A DNA stretch of 64,000 nucleotides from Plasmodium brasilianum. Lineage: Eukaryota; Apicomplexa; Aconoidasida; Haemosporida; Plasmodiidae. This document shows, one piece after another, positions 38,082-52,500 of the stretch. Each line of letters starts with the position of its first letter. The stretch's first letter is position 1. The notes under the pieces were generated by a model. The model saw only the letters and a list, made by a program, of their open reading frames with translations, did not search any database and was not told where the DNA came from. The stretch is from the NCBI RefSeq assembly GCF_023973825.1, contig NC_090124.1, forward strand, positions 2,597,501 through 2,661,500, given 5' to 3'. The position numbers and the translations under genes were made by a program.

Positions 38082-40425
38082 TAGAGTTATATATTTTTGT
38101 AATTAATTCTTTAATATGAGTAATGTCTGTAATATATTTAGTGATATTCTTAATACGAATACTTATAATTTCTAAAATATTGTAAATTCTCATGAACAGA
38201 ATTAGTCTGTTTGGCACACAACAATATATGTTCCTCGTCTTTTTAGGAATTTGAAAGTTAAAAATTTTTTAATTTGTATATTAACATATAATTTAAGCTT
38301 AACTAAAAATACTTATTATAAATATATTTGTGTAATAATTAGATTTCAATGGACAATATATGTTGGTGCTTTAAGGGGAGTAAATAGTAGAATTATTAAT
38401 AAAATATTATAAAACTTACTTAAATTACACTATAGCTAAAAATTATTGTCTCCTATTATGTAACTTCATATATTCTAAAATTATTTTTTGCTAAGGTAAT
38501 TAAAAGAAATTATATTATTTTTTTTAAATTAATAAATGTGTCTAGTTTAGTATTTAATAAAATTATATGGGAACATTGTGTTTGCACGGTTATATATATA
38601 AATATATATTTTTAATTAAAAACGCGATTAATATTTATTTTATATAATATCTTTTATTAGACATATATAAAAAAATATATTTATTGAAAAAATATTATTG
38701 AAAGATTTTGATTTCTATCTTATTCAGTAATTGTGAAATATAAATATATAATGAAATAATATATTTTTTGAATATGGAAAATTTATAATTGTTTAATAAT
38801 TTGTGTATTATGAAACTTCATAATTATTTCAAGAATAAAAACCAATTATTATATTATTATTGTTCATAATGATATTATTGATTCTATTCATTATAAATTA
38901 ATTTAATGTATATTATATTGAAGGTACATACATATATTTTATATTGTTTTTATTTTTCATATTATTAAAAAATTAAATTTGTGAATTAGTTTTAATCACA
39001 TATTAATAGGTAATATTTATAATTATTTGGATTGTAAGGCTTATCATTTTAAAGTCTATTAGGAGAATATAAAGTTTTCATATTAACTGGCAGAACTGAA
39101 GCATATAAGATATATATGTATATATATATATATGCTTTTACTGAATATATATGTCAAAGTAGTTCTGCTTAATTCTATTCATATTTTCTAAGCTAATATA
39201 ATCATTTTGTTACTTTGCTACAATATTGTTGTATGATTATTGCATTCATGTTTTAGAATAATAATATATCTTACTTTTATTATTAATTAGAGTAAGTCGA
39301 ATTGATACGCATAATTAAAATTTTGAAATTAACAACGGAACAACTACATTACTCATAATAATTTTTATAATTATAGACTAGCAAAATATGTGATATTTTA
39401 TGTTTATTTTAAACGTATTAAGGGTTAATACTCATAAAATATATTATCACTTATATTTTGTTTATATATTATTTTATTTATTACTTCAATAGATGAATAA
39501 TTATATAGCAAGATATATATCGAAATATTTGAAATGATGGTTATATAATAAATGTGTATAAACTTCATAACTAAAGTATGTTTTTATATTAATATAAATA
39601 TTATTAATTTATTTTGGATTAAATATTTCAAAAATTATATGTTATTTCTTGATTATTTTTTTGCTATTACACATTTCAGTAATATTTATATTTTATGTAC
39701 TGTATTTTTAATATATATATGGTAAAACAATTGTTGAATTAAAAATAAAGAAATACCTATTTTATAGATAATAAATATTGCACCTTTTATTTTTTTTTAT
39801 TATTTAGTTAATTTTTTTTTTCTAATGAATATTTAGATAGGAAATTGTATAAATCTATTATTATAGTGAGAATTATACGCTTATTTTAGTTTTTTCTAAA
39901 CAACTATGATAATTAATTCTAATTATGCAGATTTTATTAATGTGTTGTTATAAATTCAATTATTTAATAATATTTTTAAAATTATACAAACTAGTTTTAA
40001 TATATTGAACATTTATAACTAACATTTAATGAAAAATATGACTGATTAACATGTTTTTCAGGGTTTCATTTCGTTGCACTATTCCCTACTTCATTATAAT
40101 ATAAAATCTGAAACTTTAGCGTACAAATGTAAGCATGAAACCTAAATAGTGAAACAATGGAATTTTCTAATTTTAGTACCGAAATGGAAGAAAATTTTAT
40201 AAATGTTTTAATATTTATTGTTAGATATATCGTGGTTTATTATATTTATATTTGCTTTCCAATTTATAGCCTTTTTTTCATTATTCTTTATATTCCATTG
40301 TTTTTATTTTCAATTTTCTTAACAAATGAATGATTCTATTAATTAAATAAAAGGAGTTTATTCATTATTCGTTTTTTCTCTACAATTAATATATTTAAAT
40401 AAATAAAATTTTTGTAAATTACCTA
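38082..40425. other. 3' flank of gene 6 and intergenic DNA
   Basis: No gene. About 460-520 bp after the stop, the tatttaataaaattatatggg and gtttgcacggttatatata words match the corresponding place after genes 2, 3 and 4. An inverted repeat at 39090-39168 is listed separately. Confidence 0.5.
39090..39168. repeat. Nested inverted repeat
   Basis: Outer arms gcagaact (39090-39097) and agttctgc (39161-39168) are exact complements. Inner arms aagcatata (39099-39107) and tatatgctt (39129-39137) are also exact, with a TA-rich loop. Could form a cruciform or hairpin. It lies about 1.05 kb after a fam stop codon; no function known. Confidence 0.55.
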
Positions 40426-40429
40426 CGAA

Positions 40430-41145
40430 TTTTTTTTACTGCTTCACTTTTTAGTGTATCCTTTCTTCTCTTATGAGCCATTTTTTAAATATTAATGTAA
40501 AAATGTTATTATTAAGCGCCATTTCCATAACGCACCACCTTTTTCTCCATTTATAATCGGAATATATAATATGATTCATGTTTTTTTAAACCATTATATA
40601 CATTAATCTTTGCTCCAACTAGAGAATACATCATAAAGTTCTGATTGATATTCTTATTACATATTGGGATTGTAATGCATCCATTTATCATCTAATTTGT
40701 TCAAAAAAATATTAAATTCTTCCTTTTTTTCAGGACAAGAATTCTTTTACTTTTTAAAATCTTATATCATTTTCTTTTTCCATCTACTAAGCCATAGTTC
40801 CCAAATAAAATTTTTATATTTTTCTGATAATTTGTATTCCGCTATCTTTTGTTTTAAATATACTTCTGGTATAACTTTAGAGAATTTATAAGATTTACAA
40901 AGTGAAGACGTTGCTTTTCCCGAAAATATTTAAATAAAATATTAAAAAAAGTGTATTTTTTAGATTAATTTAATTTTTAAATGGAATTAACTAAAATTCA
41001 AATATATTTATTTGAAATATTTTATCTTACCCAACTGCAGTAATCATCATTTGAACTGGTTGAAGATAATTTAAATATGACTGTCGAAACAGACGTAAAA
41101 AAGAATATTGTTTCTACTTTAATAATAAATAGTGCTACTTTATAT
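40430..41145 (-). pseudogene. Probable tryptophan-rich antigen-like gene, decayed
   Basis: On the minus strand a hydrophobic leader-like stretch (about 41140-41031, ending SSNDDYCSW) without an ATG stops at a strong splice-donor match (g|gtaaga at 41030). About 105 bp on, a second segment from about 40925 reads SYKFSKVIPEVYLKQKIAEY, then FIWELWLSRWKKKM, stop, then EEFNIFLNKLDDKWMHYNPN, two stops, then EYQSELYDVFSSWSKD. Trp/Lys/Glu-rich helices following a short signal exon are the layout of Plasmodium tryptophan-rich antigens (Pv-fam-a/TRAg, a merozoite or red-cell-binding family). The family call rests on this layout and on remembered motifs. A PHIST protein is the main alternative. Stops and frame changes make it nonfunctional. 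The plus-strand frame at 40697-40891 is a shadow. Confidence 0.5.
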
Positions 41146-44033
41146 TATTTAATTTTCAATTAAATATATTAAATTACAAAGGCATAAACTTTAATATAAA
41201 TATGAAAATATAACGAACAATATAAAATGATTTATAAAAAATATTTAAATTACTGTTCAAAAAAAAATAATGAAACAAAAAGTTTTATATAAAAAAAAAA
41301 AATTAAAAATTATGATTTTTATTAAGAATTAATTTTATAAAAACGTCATAAAATATCTTTAGAGAAACGCCTATATCTACTTAAATGTAATTAAATATTT
41401 ATTTATGTACCTTTGTCCACTTATGATTATTTTAATAATATTAAATTATTTTATTTATTATTTTTTTTTATAAGTATGTAATTTTAAAATATAAATAATA
41501 ATAATATATAAAATTATTGTAAACCTTAATATAAATAAATCTATATATATAAATGTATAGATAAAACTTCAAGTGTTACAATATATTCTCCCATTCATTT
41601 CTTTTTATCATATAGATATATCATTAATATAAGCTATATGGCTTTTATTAATAAATACACTATCCGTCATTAATATTATTATGATTGTAATTTTTGTTTT
41701 TTATGAACATATTATTGTGTATAATTATAATATGATAATAAATATGCTGATATAGAAAAAAATATAAAAATAAATAACTAAAATATGAAACTCAAACTTA
41801 TATTAATTTTAAAGATACATAACAATTATATAATGGAAAATAATAAGTTTTTAAAAAAAACTTTTTAACATTTAAAACAGACTATGTTTTCCATATTATA
41901 TTTTACATTTTTTTCAACTTTCTTTTCATTCTAATTTATAAGATTTTTCAAATCTATTTTTTGTTCTTCTAATTCTTCTATTACTTTTTGTATTTATTTT
42001 TATGTATTTTAAACATTCACATTATTTTATTATTTTTATTCTCTTTTTACTTTTTCTCTTAATTTTTTTAATATTTTTTCTTTTTACCCATTTTTTTTCT
42101 ACAAATAAAAATTCAGAAGAATAAATTCTAATCAATAGCATTATTCGAGCACAACTTGTTATATTAAAAGAAATATTATTTGCATATTTTTATTATTTTC
42201 TTTTTTTTCTAATTGAATAATTCTGATATTAAAAAATTAGAATATATATAATGTATTACATTCGGAGAAAATAATTATTTATATCTTTGTTCTGTATGAA
42301 TTCTAATGATTTTAAAATAAAGTAAACGGCATAAAAATTTGCATGTATAATTTTTTATTATTATAATTACATAACAGAATTAATATTTGCTATATTAGTA
42401 AAATGCTCTAATAAAATGATTTTTTTATTTATAAATATATTATAAGAATTGTAATTTTAAAAAAATATAGTTAATATTTTAGGAATAATGTTAAAAGATA
42501 ATTTAAAAAAAAAGTTTTTGCTAGTAGAAAGTATAATAATATAAAAAATATGGTTACTGTACATTTTATAAATATTGAAATATATGTAACAAAATAAAAA
42601 AAAGATATATATTTAAAAAAAACAAATTTATTTATTTAACTTGAAGGTGAATGTTTACTTAAAATTTACGCCATGAGCTAGAAGTTAATTAATAATATGG
42701 TTTAATGAACAGAGAAAATTATAATATAATACAATTATTTATACACAATAGCTTAGCATGAAAATTGAAAAATAACTCTATAAATCGGATTAGATATATC
42801 ATTCCCATGATCTACTATAAGGTTGTTCATTTTATTAATATATCATCAATAATTAATAATAGTTACTTTACATTTTAGCAATATATAGGTAACATAATAA
42901 ATAATTCAATTATTTAGAAATATTATTTATTCTACAATATGTTCTAATTGAGAATATCTCCCACAATTGTAGTAAAATATATAGCATATTGATTTAAGGT
43001 ATCTATTTCTTATTCTCCTAAATATTAAAAAAATTACACTTTTTTTATATTAATATATATATATATATGTAAATGTGTTTAGTTTATTATTCATTATATA
43101 TTATGGAGAAAATGAAATTCTTCATTAAGAAATAGAATTTTTAGATATAATGTTTTAATTTTTTTAAAAAATAAATAATTAAAAAAACGCAAATATAGAT
43201 AATAGGTAAAATTTTGAAAATATACAATAAATGAATGTTATTAATGTACGATATTCATTAACTCATAACTGATTAAGACGTTTTCATTATGTAGCATATA
43301 TTTTTTTTTTAATATAATTTGTAATATAGATTTTGTGTAAATTATCATTACGTTTTCATGCATATAAAGAGTTCTTTTCCTTATTATTTTTTTTTTTATG
43401 AACAAATTTTTTATATAAATTGAAACATGAAACGGTTGGTCAATGGAAATATAAAAAGATACAAATAAGTATATTTCTAAACGTGAAAATAACTGTAAAT
43501 TAAGAAGTAATGGAATAAAATAGAATTATTTAAATTTTTGTAATAATAATATATTAATTCAAGAATAGTGTTACAAATTATTTATTTTGTTTTTATTTAT
43601 TATTCCAAATTATAATTTTTTTAAGGTGTAACATTTTCGGAAAATTTTAATATTAATTTTTTTTTTTTATATGCGTATTAACATCTTACTATTTTTGTTA
43701 AATCAAGTATTAGCGGAGTGTCCTAATGTATAATATTACAGATATAAAAAAACGTATATAATTGTAATATATTTTAAATGCTTCAATTACAAACTTCATG
43801 TTTCATGATTTTTTTTTTCCTTTTTATTACTTATTACTTTACATTCATTTTCTTTATTTCCTAGAGACATTAAAAAATTTAAATAATATTTTACATTAGT
43901 AGCCTTTTTTCTTAAATATCATCTAAATATATTATGGAAGTTACCTATGAATTTATAGAAACTGTTTTCCTGCCATTTCATCCGATTTGTCTACTGTTCT
44001 ATCAATAACTATAGGATTTGCATATACGCTATC
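41146..44033. other. Intergenic DNA with a short coding-like relic
   Basis: No intact gene. On the minus strand at about 41885-42110, Lys/Glu-rich pieces such as VIEELEEQKIDLKNLIN, then NEKKVEKNVKYNME, and upstream VEKKWVKRKNIKK are separated by stops. They look like a decayed coiled-coil segment of some exported protein, but no family can be named. Positions 43953-44033 appear to be the former C-terminal tail of the STP1 gene that ends at 44034. Confidence 0.45.
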
Positions 44034-46549
44034 TTATTTTACCCAGTTTTCTATCTCATTCCTGAAAGTATTATTCCCTATATGAGCATGGATTTCTTTA
44101 TTTTTTATATATTCTAAATCATTACTATTATATTTAATTATATTTTCTGTAATTACTGGTTTTTTATATGAATATACTCCTTTCTTTGATTCATTTATGG
44201 AATTATCCAAATATGATTCCCTATTTTCAAAGTTCACCTCCTTTTTACATTCTTCTAATATCGTCATAAGAACTAGAATACATAGCCTTGTTATTAATTT
44301 TTTTTTTACATATTTATATAATTCCACATAATTTTCTTTTTTTTGGAATTCTTCTATATTCATTAATGATATATAGTTTTTAGTATTTTCATTTAGATAT
44401 TGATCAGATATATTGTGAAAATCCTCTGAGAATTCATTGAAGCATTCCTGTTCCAAATACTGTTCTATAATAATAGCCTTTTTTGATATCCATTGTTTCC
44501 ATATATCTTTTTCTCTTTGTAAAAATAGAACATTGTGCTTTTCAATATTATATTTCATTTTTAATTCTTCCATTTCTTGTATATAATATAGTTCTTTTTT
44601 CCATTCATTTTTTAAATTAATAAACCAGTTTGCTTTTTTCAATTTTTCAGAAATATTTCTGTTACTTTCAATCCATTTATTATGTAGAATATTTTGTTGT
44701 TTAATATCATTACTACTTTTAATATTTTCTGTTATTAGATCATCATCAATTAAATTAGGATAGGTTATATTATGCTCTTTTTTGAACTCATCTATGCATA
44801 TTTCTAAGAATTCGTCTTTGTTGTTTTCCCATTCTTTATTTCTAAATTCTTCGAGTACTTCCATATGTACTTCTACTATGGTTTTGGTTCTGTCTCTTGT
44901 TCGCTTTGATAAATTTACATTTGTTGTAAGTTCATTTATTTTTATTTTTTTTATAATTTCTTCATCATCATATATTGTGTGTTCTAAAGGATGATCCGTA
45001 AAAATTTTACTTTTCTTGTGAGAAAATGAAGGTACAAGCAATCTCAGAAATTTCACATGTCTTCTTCTTATCTTTTTTTTTTTTTTAAACATTCCAGTTA
45101 AAGCAAACTATAGTATAAGATAAAAATTTTTATAAAATAAGCTATTACAATAAATAAATGATTTTCATATTTTTAACCTTTTATTATTATATTACTTTAA
45201 TAAAAAGAGAAAGTATAATAATAATTACCAAGCTTATTAAAATAGATGAAGTATATTTATCACTTGGATTTAATGTCGTACCTGTAATTGTATTTTATAC
45301 ATATATATGTATATATTATTTAGTATAGTTATTTAAAATGTAGAAATATAAGTAAAATTAGTGATACCTGGAGTATGGGGTATTTGAGGAGGACTATGTG
45401 CTAAGGTATATGTCGATGATTTATGAATTGGCTTGGTAATTTCACGACCAGGAGATAATTGTATGTCTTGAAAAGGTGGAGAGGGTAATGCAGTAGTATC
45501 TTCTGATACTACATGTACATCTTCAGAACTATTAGCTTCTTCTAATGATGCATCTGCTAAAGATTGTGAATCCTTAGTTTCATTAGTTGAATGATGAATT
45601 TCTGAAGCTTCACTTTTAATAAGTTTTGGTGGAGGTTGTGGTGGATTTTGTAGTTCAAGTTCAGTTTGAGCTTCGGGTGAAATTGGCACATCTATTTCTT
45701 GTTGTACGTGAGATTTGGGTATAATTTGAGCTGTATTTTGAATTTGAGTTTCTAAACCTTTTCTTTCTGTTTCAAGTAAACCTTCAGTACTTTTTTCTGA
45801 ATTCGGGGTTATACATTCAGAAAGTTCATTAAATGTATTCTGATCCAGTATGTTGCATACAGGTTCCTGGATTTGTTTTTTTAATTTTTTTTTTGGACTT
45901 TGTTTTTTGTAACAACTTATAAAGAGGCCTTTCTTTGTTTCAAATTCATCTTTCATTTTTCTTATCCACACATTATATTCTTTGCATTTTTCTAAACATA
46001 TAGTTTCGCATTTACCAGAGTTAGTTTTTTTTAAGCTCTCTATTTCTTTCAAATCGGTAGTCCTTTTTTTACAGAAATCATCTTCTTTATATTTTAATAC
46101 TAAAAGTTCTTTATCTTCTTTTTTTAAGATCATAGGACATCCACCATATTTAGTTATATCAATAAAGTACTGATTTAACCAAAACTTTAATAAGGATTCC
46201 CACATAATTTGGCTTGTACCCTGAGGAGGAGACATATTCTTAATTAGATAATCAGCTAATAGTTTGCATTCATTTCTAAATAAATTTTTGTCCTTCACCG
46301 TTTTTAAGAAATTAGTTTTATTTTGTATGTAAGTTCTAATAGTCCTAAATGGTTCTCTGCGGGTTAGCGAATATCCTGACATTCCAGAAAGAGTGAAATG
46401 CTGAATTTAAAAGAATTATTAAAAAATACCTAAGTATTATGTTTTACGTTAATTGCACTGTCACATATTTTATCATAAATAAATAATTTATGTATGAATT
46501 TAATAGTTTAAAAAAAAATGAATATTACCTTAGGTATACAATTTTCCAT
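44034..46549 (-). CDS. STP1: STP1-type surface protein, minus copy (premature stop)
   Basis: Four exons on the minus strand: 46549-46529 (MENCIPK), 46400-45368, 45281-45196 and 45107-44034; 737 aa. All junctions are GT-AG and in phase; ccag|gtatcac at the end of exon 2 is shared with the plus copy. The N-terminal domain has conserved Cys (GGCPMI, then KCETICLEKCKEYNVWI). A low-complexity Ser/Thr/Pro/Gln/Glu segment covers about residues 200-350, then one membrane segment (about 364-379). The cytoplasmic half starts with a FKKKKKIRRR basic run and carries many Trp-containing helices. STP1 proteins are relatives of SURFINs and are thought to sit at the infected-cell surface; no signal peptide is present, as in that group. 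The frame stays open and collinear with the plus copy for 26 codons beyond the stop at 44034-44036, so the tail looks truncated. The partner copy lies 7.2 kb away, divergently oriented. Confidence 0.85.
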
Positions 46550-49500
46550 AATGACCCTATATTGATGCTCTAGTTCGTTGAAAATGAAAATCATAAAGAA
46601 AATTAATTGTGAACATTTTGTACCATTAGCGTATTTCAAAAATTAAGATGTATTAAAAGGAATTTCATAGTTATGAGCTACGTAGTAATTTATATTAGAA
46701 ATATAAAGTAAATAAATTTATTATTATTTATTCTATGAGAGTTTTATATTATTTTACCTTAAGTAAATATAAAACAACTGAAGATATATCCTAAATATAT
46801 TTTGAAATTAAATGGTGATTAAGTATATATTAGTGTATAAAATTTATATAACCTTCATTAAAGGAATCACAATAACTTACAAAAAAAAAATTACATATAA
46901 ATTAAATGAAAAATAAATTAAAATTTATTATATATAAGTATTATTAATCAATTTATTGCTTTTTTTTTGGCTCTTTTTTTTTTTTTAACGCAAAAAAATT
47001 ATATAAATACTGTTGTATTAAGGTAAACAATTCTTTTTGTTCAAGTTTTTTTGGAAAATAAATAATCTATAAACCAGATAATTATTAACACTAATAGTAT
47101 GTTTGTTATTATGTTACATTTATCATTTTTCCCATATTGCGCACTACACTGTAATTATATTGTTAACGGTTTTTTATTTTTAATACCATATATATAGAAA
47201 TGGAAAATAATAATATATAAATTATAATATATTGTTTCTGTTTTTGAGAATGGTAAATAACATTATAATGCAATTAATCCATTTAATAATATATGCAAAT
47301 AATCTACCAAAAATTTAATAAGTTATGCTATACATTATGCTACAAAATAATTTTAAATAGTATACATTATCATACATATACATATATATGTATGTTCTGT
47401 ACTTGTCTATTACCACTTTTGAATAAAATTGATTTCATTTGGACTAAATGTTAATTAATAAAGAATACGTTAAGGTATATTATTTATTGAATAAAATGTT
47501 GACTGCTTATGAAATATATGAAAAATTATTAGAATATACTTATGAGAACGTTATTCGTATTATATGTCTAAAAAATCGTAAAATGAATTATAACTATGTA
47601 ATGAAAAATAATAACACTAAATTTAACGTAAATTCAATAATATATTAAATTAAATAATACAACATTATTGAAGCTTCGTAACAGTTTTTTTGTACTTATT
47701 CATATATATAATCTAATAAATACATCAAAAAGATTTTTTTTAATTATATTTCTATTTTTATTTTTTTTTCTGCATTTGTTATGAATATGAAAAAATCGTT
47801 TTAAGACTATTATTAAGTATTCATTTATGATCTAGAATGACAAAATTAAGTATTAGCTTATAGTATATTTTTAAATATTAATGAATAAATGAAATCACAG
47901 AACTCTTTAAAAATATTACTTGCATTATAATATATTATTTGTTAATGTAAATATATTATTACTTATTTTAAAATTTCTTTTGAAACAAGCATATAAAAGA
48001 TAATGAATAAGCAAGAAATTAAAATAATATATATATTAGTAAATTTTAGTAAATAATTATTTGAATTAGTGGTTGATGTAATATAATTATGTTTAACCAA
48101 TCTGTTATATTAAAGAATTATTGGTTTTTACTTATTTGTAATTTTTGAATTTATTTTTACTCAATTTTTTTTTTTTTTTTCTGTTCTTTATATTTTAATC
48201 CCTTACATTCCATCTCATTTTTTTTTTAAATATTTTTATTTATTACATTGTACATGGGAATATATGTGAAAATAATTCATCATTTTTTAAGATAATATAT
48301 GTTTAAAATATCTCATTTGAATGTATAAGATATGCGCAAAATATAGTACATAATATATATGTAATAGTGCTTGATTAGGTAGCAAAATAAAAGAAAATAT
48401 AATTTTCTGAAATATGTGAAGGTATATTGGAAGAACATTATTATAATTGTTATCAAGTGTATATAAAACAATTTATTTCCTCTATTTTTTTTTTTTTATT
48501 GTTTTATATATGTATGAAAAATCTTACTGTTTTGATGTATCCTTTACCATTATATTTTAAATATCTTATAAAATTTATTGAATAACATTACAGTTTATAC
48601 ATAACATATAATTTATGTAAATGAAAAAAATAGTAAATATTATTATGAATTATTTGATATTTGTCTATATTACGATGATTATTTTATTAATTTATTTAAA
48701 TAGTATATTTTAATGTTAAAATAGATATATTAAATAAGTGGAATTTTCATATAAAATGGACTAACGATATTCCATTATGTATATATATATATATATAAAT
48801 AATATTTTATTAAGAATACTTTTAACGGAAAAAATATGCAAAAATATTTGTATTCATTATGTATTAAAAACAAATTTCTAATAAATATAAAAAAATTATA
48901 TGCCCAATATTAATTATAATCACGTAAATACATTATACTATTGTTCACTTAAATATTATTCTTCCAAATGAATAATTAAAAAATAATAAAAAAAAAAAAT
49001 TTACAATAATTAACAATATTATATTATTATCTTTTTAATATATATATAATTTTTTACGACAGCATTTATGGAAGCGCTCATTTGGTTTTTATTAATTTTT
49101 AGAACAACTAGGCTCTCTAACTATCTTACATATAGCTGATGTTTAGAATGAAATAAATAATAATGCATTTTTATATATTCATAATAATACAAATGTAACT
49201 TACAAAACAGAATATAAATAAACGTTGTATATAATGAAATTCCCTTAAACATTTACATTTAAAGAGGATTTTTCTATTTTAGTAAAAATCCTTGTTCCTA
49301 AATATTTTTTTGGGAATGTTTCAATAAAACAAAATATATATATTTGAATAACTTATTTATGTTTTTTCTATATTAAGGAATACTATAAAAATTATTTATT
49401 ATCTTCGTAAAATATTATATTTTCTCCTTATTGAGTATATATTATATAAGGAAAATGCATTCTTATTTGTACGTCGGCATAAAGTTCAGAAACCTTTCAC

Positions 49501-52500
49501 ATTAAGTCTTTTTTATATTTGCTAAATTATACATACATAAAAAATAAAATATATATAAAATAATGTTAACAATTTTTAAAGTATTATTTATATATTTATG
49601 CTAGTTATATATTAGAATATATACAAAAAATAAAATGTTCGATTTTTATGGAATATAATGTTTTATATATGGAGTTTCAAATATAACTTGAAGATATCTA
49701 TTTTTATACTTTTCTAAAAAGAAGATTACTTTAAAATGTTTTCCTTTAATATATATTTTAATATAAATTATATGTATTACTGATTCTAAAAAGGTTACTA
49801 TAAATCAATGTAATAGGTACAATTATCGCATCTATGTTTAAAAATATGATTAATTATATAATAGTAATATAAATAGATATGCTGAGAAAAATTGAAATAA
49901 TTCATATAATCAATTGCAAAAATTTTAAAATGAATATGGAACTCGTAAAAAGTATATATCTAACTTTAAAAGTGTAGAATAGTTAAAATATGTTAATGAA
50001 CTACATGAAGTTGCTGAAACTCATTCATGTTTAGTTTCAGTAAAATACTGATTAAAGGGATTATTGTCATATAAACCACCTTATGATGCTACTAGGTGTT
50101 AATTTATTTATTAATTTTCCATAATTAGATTAATATTTAATGCAATATCATTCATGTGTTTCCTTTTGTATTACACTATATATCATTCTAATTAAAAACG
50201 TGAACACGTTTCTACAATCCTAATATATAACGATAATTATTTATTACTCCATTAGAATTGTTTCTCTCTGTATGTAATTCTTAGTAATATTTGTTTTTTC
50301 CATCTTGGCAATGATGTTGTTTTCAATAGAAAAAAAATTAAAAGATGTCGAAATGTGCAGGTGAACAACGTGGTAAAATGCTGATAAGTGATTTTGAAGG
50401 TCATGACATATATTAGTGTAACAAGGGATATTAAACAATATATACAGAACAAAATTCTAATTTATAAATTTCCAATAACACATATCTTTGTGAATATAAA
50501 AAAAGAACTTAATAAACTTAATGAAATTTATTTTAAAAGAATGCAAAAAAAAAAAAAGTTAAAATAATTTTTTTTTATTAATAATACTACTAATGTAATA
50601 TATAAGTGTATGATTCTAACAGAATTATAAAACGTTGATAAGTGAAGAGCAGTATAAACTATTGTAACAAGGTTAAAAAAGAAAATATTTAATTAAAAAT
50701 CAAGTATTTTACTAAAAGACTAAGTTATGAAATACATAGGACGAGAAAATAAAAAAGCATTAATTTTTATTGTATAAGCAATATTCATATTATTGTTTAG
50801 TATGAACATAGTAAGGATATATAAAATTTCTTCTAAGTAACCCATCTCATAATATATATAAATAGATAGTAAAAAAGAGACTTTTCTTAATTGAATAAGT
50901 GTAACACGAATAGAAACTATTAAATGTAATCAGAATTATGATTAAATTAACTAAAATCTCGTAATAGATAGAGTATATAATATATTGTAATGCAGAATTA
51001 ATATATAAATTATGTTTTTTGTACTATAGTAATATATTTGTCAAAAATATCATAATGTCTGTAATCCAAAATTTGAAATACAAATGCTATAAAATAGAAT
51101 TTTATATTAAAAAGATTTATAGAGAACAAAAATATGTATTTCAATATCATTAAAAAATTTTAATTGAATATTAACAATACTACTAATATTTTATATTAAG
51201 ATAATGGGGATATAATTTATTGAATTTTTACAAAAATCAAACATATAGACAAATTTCTTGTATAGTGTTAGCAGACTCTATATTTACTTGTATTTCTAAA
51301 AAATAAAACGTAAAATTATAAAATATTTAAGGTAAAATAAATTTTTATGTTATAATTTTTTACTATATTATGCTTTAATACTGCTTGAACTATTGGAATA
51401 TATTTATAATGACAGATTGCAGAGGGAAATAATATGAACTATAAAATTTTAATACTTAAGTGTATTTTTTTAAAATAATATATATGAAAGTTACTTAAAT
51501 TTTTCATTTATACAAATTAAATATGAGAAAATTATATTGTGTTATATGAAGTAATCGAAAAATATTATATAGGATTGTTTTCTAGTATATATGTATCTAG
51601 AAATTGTGAAGTTTAATGTGTAATGTAATACTGTTGATGTGTTTAATGTGAAATGTTTCAATGTCAAAAAAATCTATTTTAATGTTAAATATTATTTTTT
51701 AAATAAATAATATATTCATGATGCTATGAAAAAATAGAATATTCAATAATACGTTTGAATTTTTATTAATTTATCATTACTTTTAATGAAATGCAAAGTA
51801 TAAATTGCGATACTATAAAATAATTATGAACATTTATAAAAGCAATATAATAAAAAATACCTTTAAAAAGAAAAAATTTGGTTATATAAATTTTTGAAAG
51901 CAAATTTTACTTATTTGTTTTCATAATCTAAATTTATTTTGGGAAAAACATATATTGTTTTATGTTTGTACATGTTGAAATACAATTTTAATTTTATTAA
52001 GTACGTAAATAATGTATTTAATTACAACATAAATATATAATATCCTAAAATACAATAACATTATACTTATAAATATTCCAATGCATACGGTTATTAAACA
52101 ACATATTTCAAAAAAAAAATTGCATATATCGTAAGAGATTAAAATAAAAAGATTTTGTTTAAGAAGTAACAAAAAATTGTATATAGCTAAATTGAAAAGT
52201 TAAAAATATTTAATTTCATTAATTGTTAAATAGAATGAATAAAAATAACTATAATAAATTTAATTGTTTACGTGAAAGAATTATTAAAAAATTAATTATT
52301 GTTTAATAATTTTTTTTTATATAATTTTTTCAATATTTTTAATCCTGTATTTACATAATTCAATCGAAGCGTTAAAATTAGATATAAATTTACTTTATAA
52401 TGGAATAACATAATGATGTTAATAATACGTTTAAATTGTAATGTGATTTCTTTTGAAAATGCACGTATTAAAAATATTGTAAAATAATATATGAACGTTT

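Noticed and set aside
47448..47648. 66-aa frame between the STP1 genes
   Set aside because: Starts with an ATG and has mixed composition, but no family match, leader or second exon; too short to support.
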